Below, piece by piece: positions 47,749-47,884 of a stretch of DNA of 47,884 nt. How positions within the stretch are numbered: position 1 is the stretch's first letter; each line of letters opens with the position of its first letter. The stretch lies in assembly GCA_040384645.1 (NCBI GenBank), contig JAZKIX010000074.1:1-47884 (forward strand). The letters are read 5' to 3'. This stretch comes from JAZKIX01 sp040384645 (lineage in GTDB: Bacteria; Pseudomonadota; Gammaproteobacteria; Burkholderiales; Burkholderiaceae_D). A program made the translations under genes and the position numbers. The notes under the pieces are model-generated. The model was not told the origin of the DNA and ran no database searches. It saw only the letters and a list, made by a program, of their open reading frames with translations.

Positions 47749-47884
47749 GGATTGGATGATAGCGGCAATTTGCGAATCTGACGCGGTCTGGCGACCGGCT
47801 CTGTACATAATTCTCGACTACAAGGATTGACCTTAGACGAAAAACCCCGCCGCGAGAAAAACAAGCAGTAAAAGCCGGCATCAA

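Noticed and set aside
1..47884. CRISPR arrays, prophage, plasmid or replication-origin features, and tRNA or rRNA genes.
   Set aside because: I looked for regularly spaced direct repeats, phage structural or integrase genes, DnaA-box clusters and tRNA cloverleaves and saw none; the only RNA gene found is tmRNA.

Overview
The window reads as a chromosome segment of a betaproteobacterium, most likely of the Burkholderiales/Oxalobacteraceae type. This is inferred from the minus-strand order ubiG - gph - ssrA (tmRNA) at the right end, the mixed base composition, and the style of the encoded proteins. It is a draft scaffold: six runs of exactly ten N (18785, 22565, 27379, 30063, 35152, 36155) each fall inside a gene and are placeholders of unknown true length.

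Layout. 0.2-3.8 kb: a membrane protein, the UvrC-like endonuclease cho, a small membrane protein and an orphan sugar-type periplasmic binding protein. 4.1-11.3 kb: a pyrimidine-catabolism cluster of the URC type (GTP cyclohydrolase II-like URC1, DUF1688/URC4, uracil phosphoribosyltransferase upp, cytosine deaminase). Inside it lies a soluble protein that joins a LacI-type ligand-binding domain to a GGDEF diguanylate cyclase. 11.4-12.2 kb: a secreted HExxH protein. 12.2-17.4 kb: an accessory patch bracketed by two copies of a GTAGGTTGGG repeat. It holds an integron attC-like site, unknown genes, a decayed VOC pseudogene, a WYL regulator divergent from a glutathione S-transferase, and a broken Tn3 transposase tail. 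17.6-19.5 kb: a beta-helix lipoprotein gene broken at an assembly gap, with two identical GAAACGTTTC operators upstream. 20.3-24.4 kb: a LysR regulator divergent from a four-helix membrane protein, then a four-gene operon of unknown membrane proteins. 24.6-29.4 kb: a cupin, cysK, a MazG-like protein, an orphan PilT-like ATPase and a membrane protein. 29.7-43.9 kb: an iron region. On the minus strand are a TonB receptor, a small protein, a DUF2325 protein and a bacterioferritin. Divergent from these are entC, entE, entB and a one-module entF-like NRPS, then a siderophore-interacting reductase and entA. 44-47.9 kb: a lipoprotein, an Sfp-type phosphopantetheinyl transferase (which can activate EntB and the NRPS), tmRNA, gph and ubiG.

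How it works together. The ent genes should make 2,3-dihydroxybenzoate (EntC, EntB, EntA), activate it (EntE), load it on the EntB carrier domain and condense it on the NRPS. The NRPS specificity pocket read from the sequence (D-A-E-D-I-G-T-V-I-K) is not the serine code of enterobactin and has two acidic positions that suggest a basic amino acid. The product is therefore predicted to be a DHB-basic-amino-acid catecholate rather than enterobactin. A Fur-box-like site sits between the receptor and entC.

The most striking unexplained structure is a family of eight dispersed ~75-80 bp intergenic repeats (starts GGGGGTATATGCC, core CCCGCACGTTTTCATTG, ends with an AATAC...GTATT arm) scattered in both orientations through the window, including inside the URC and siderophore regions.
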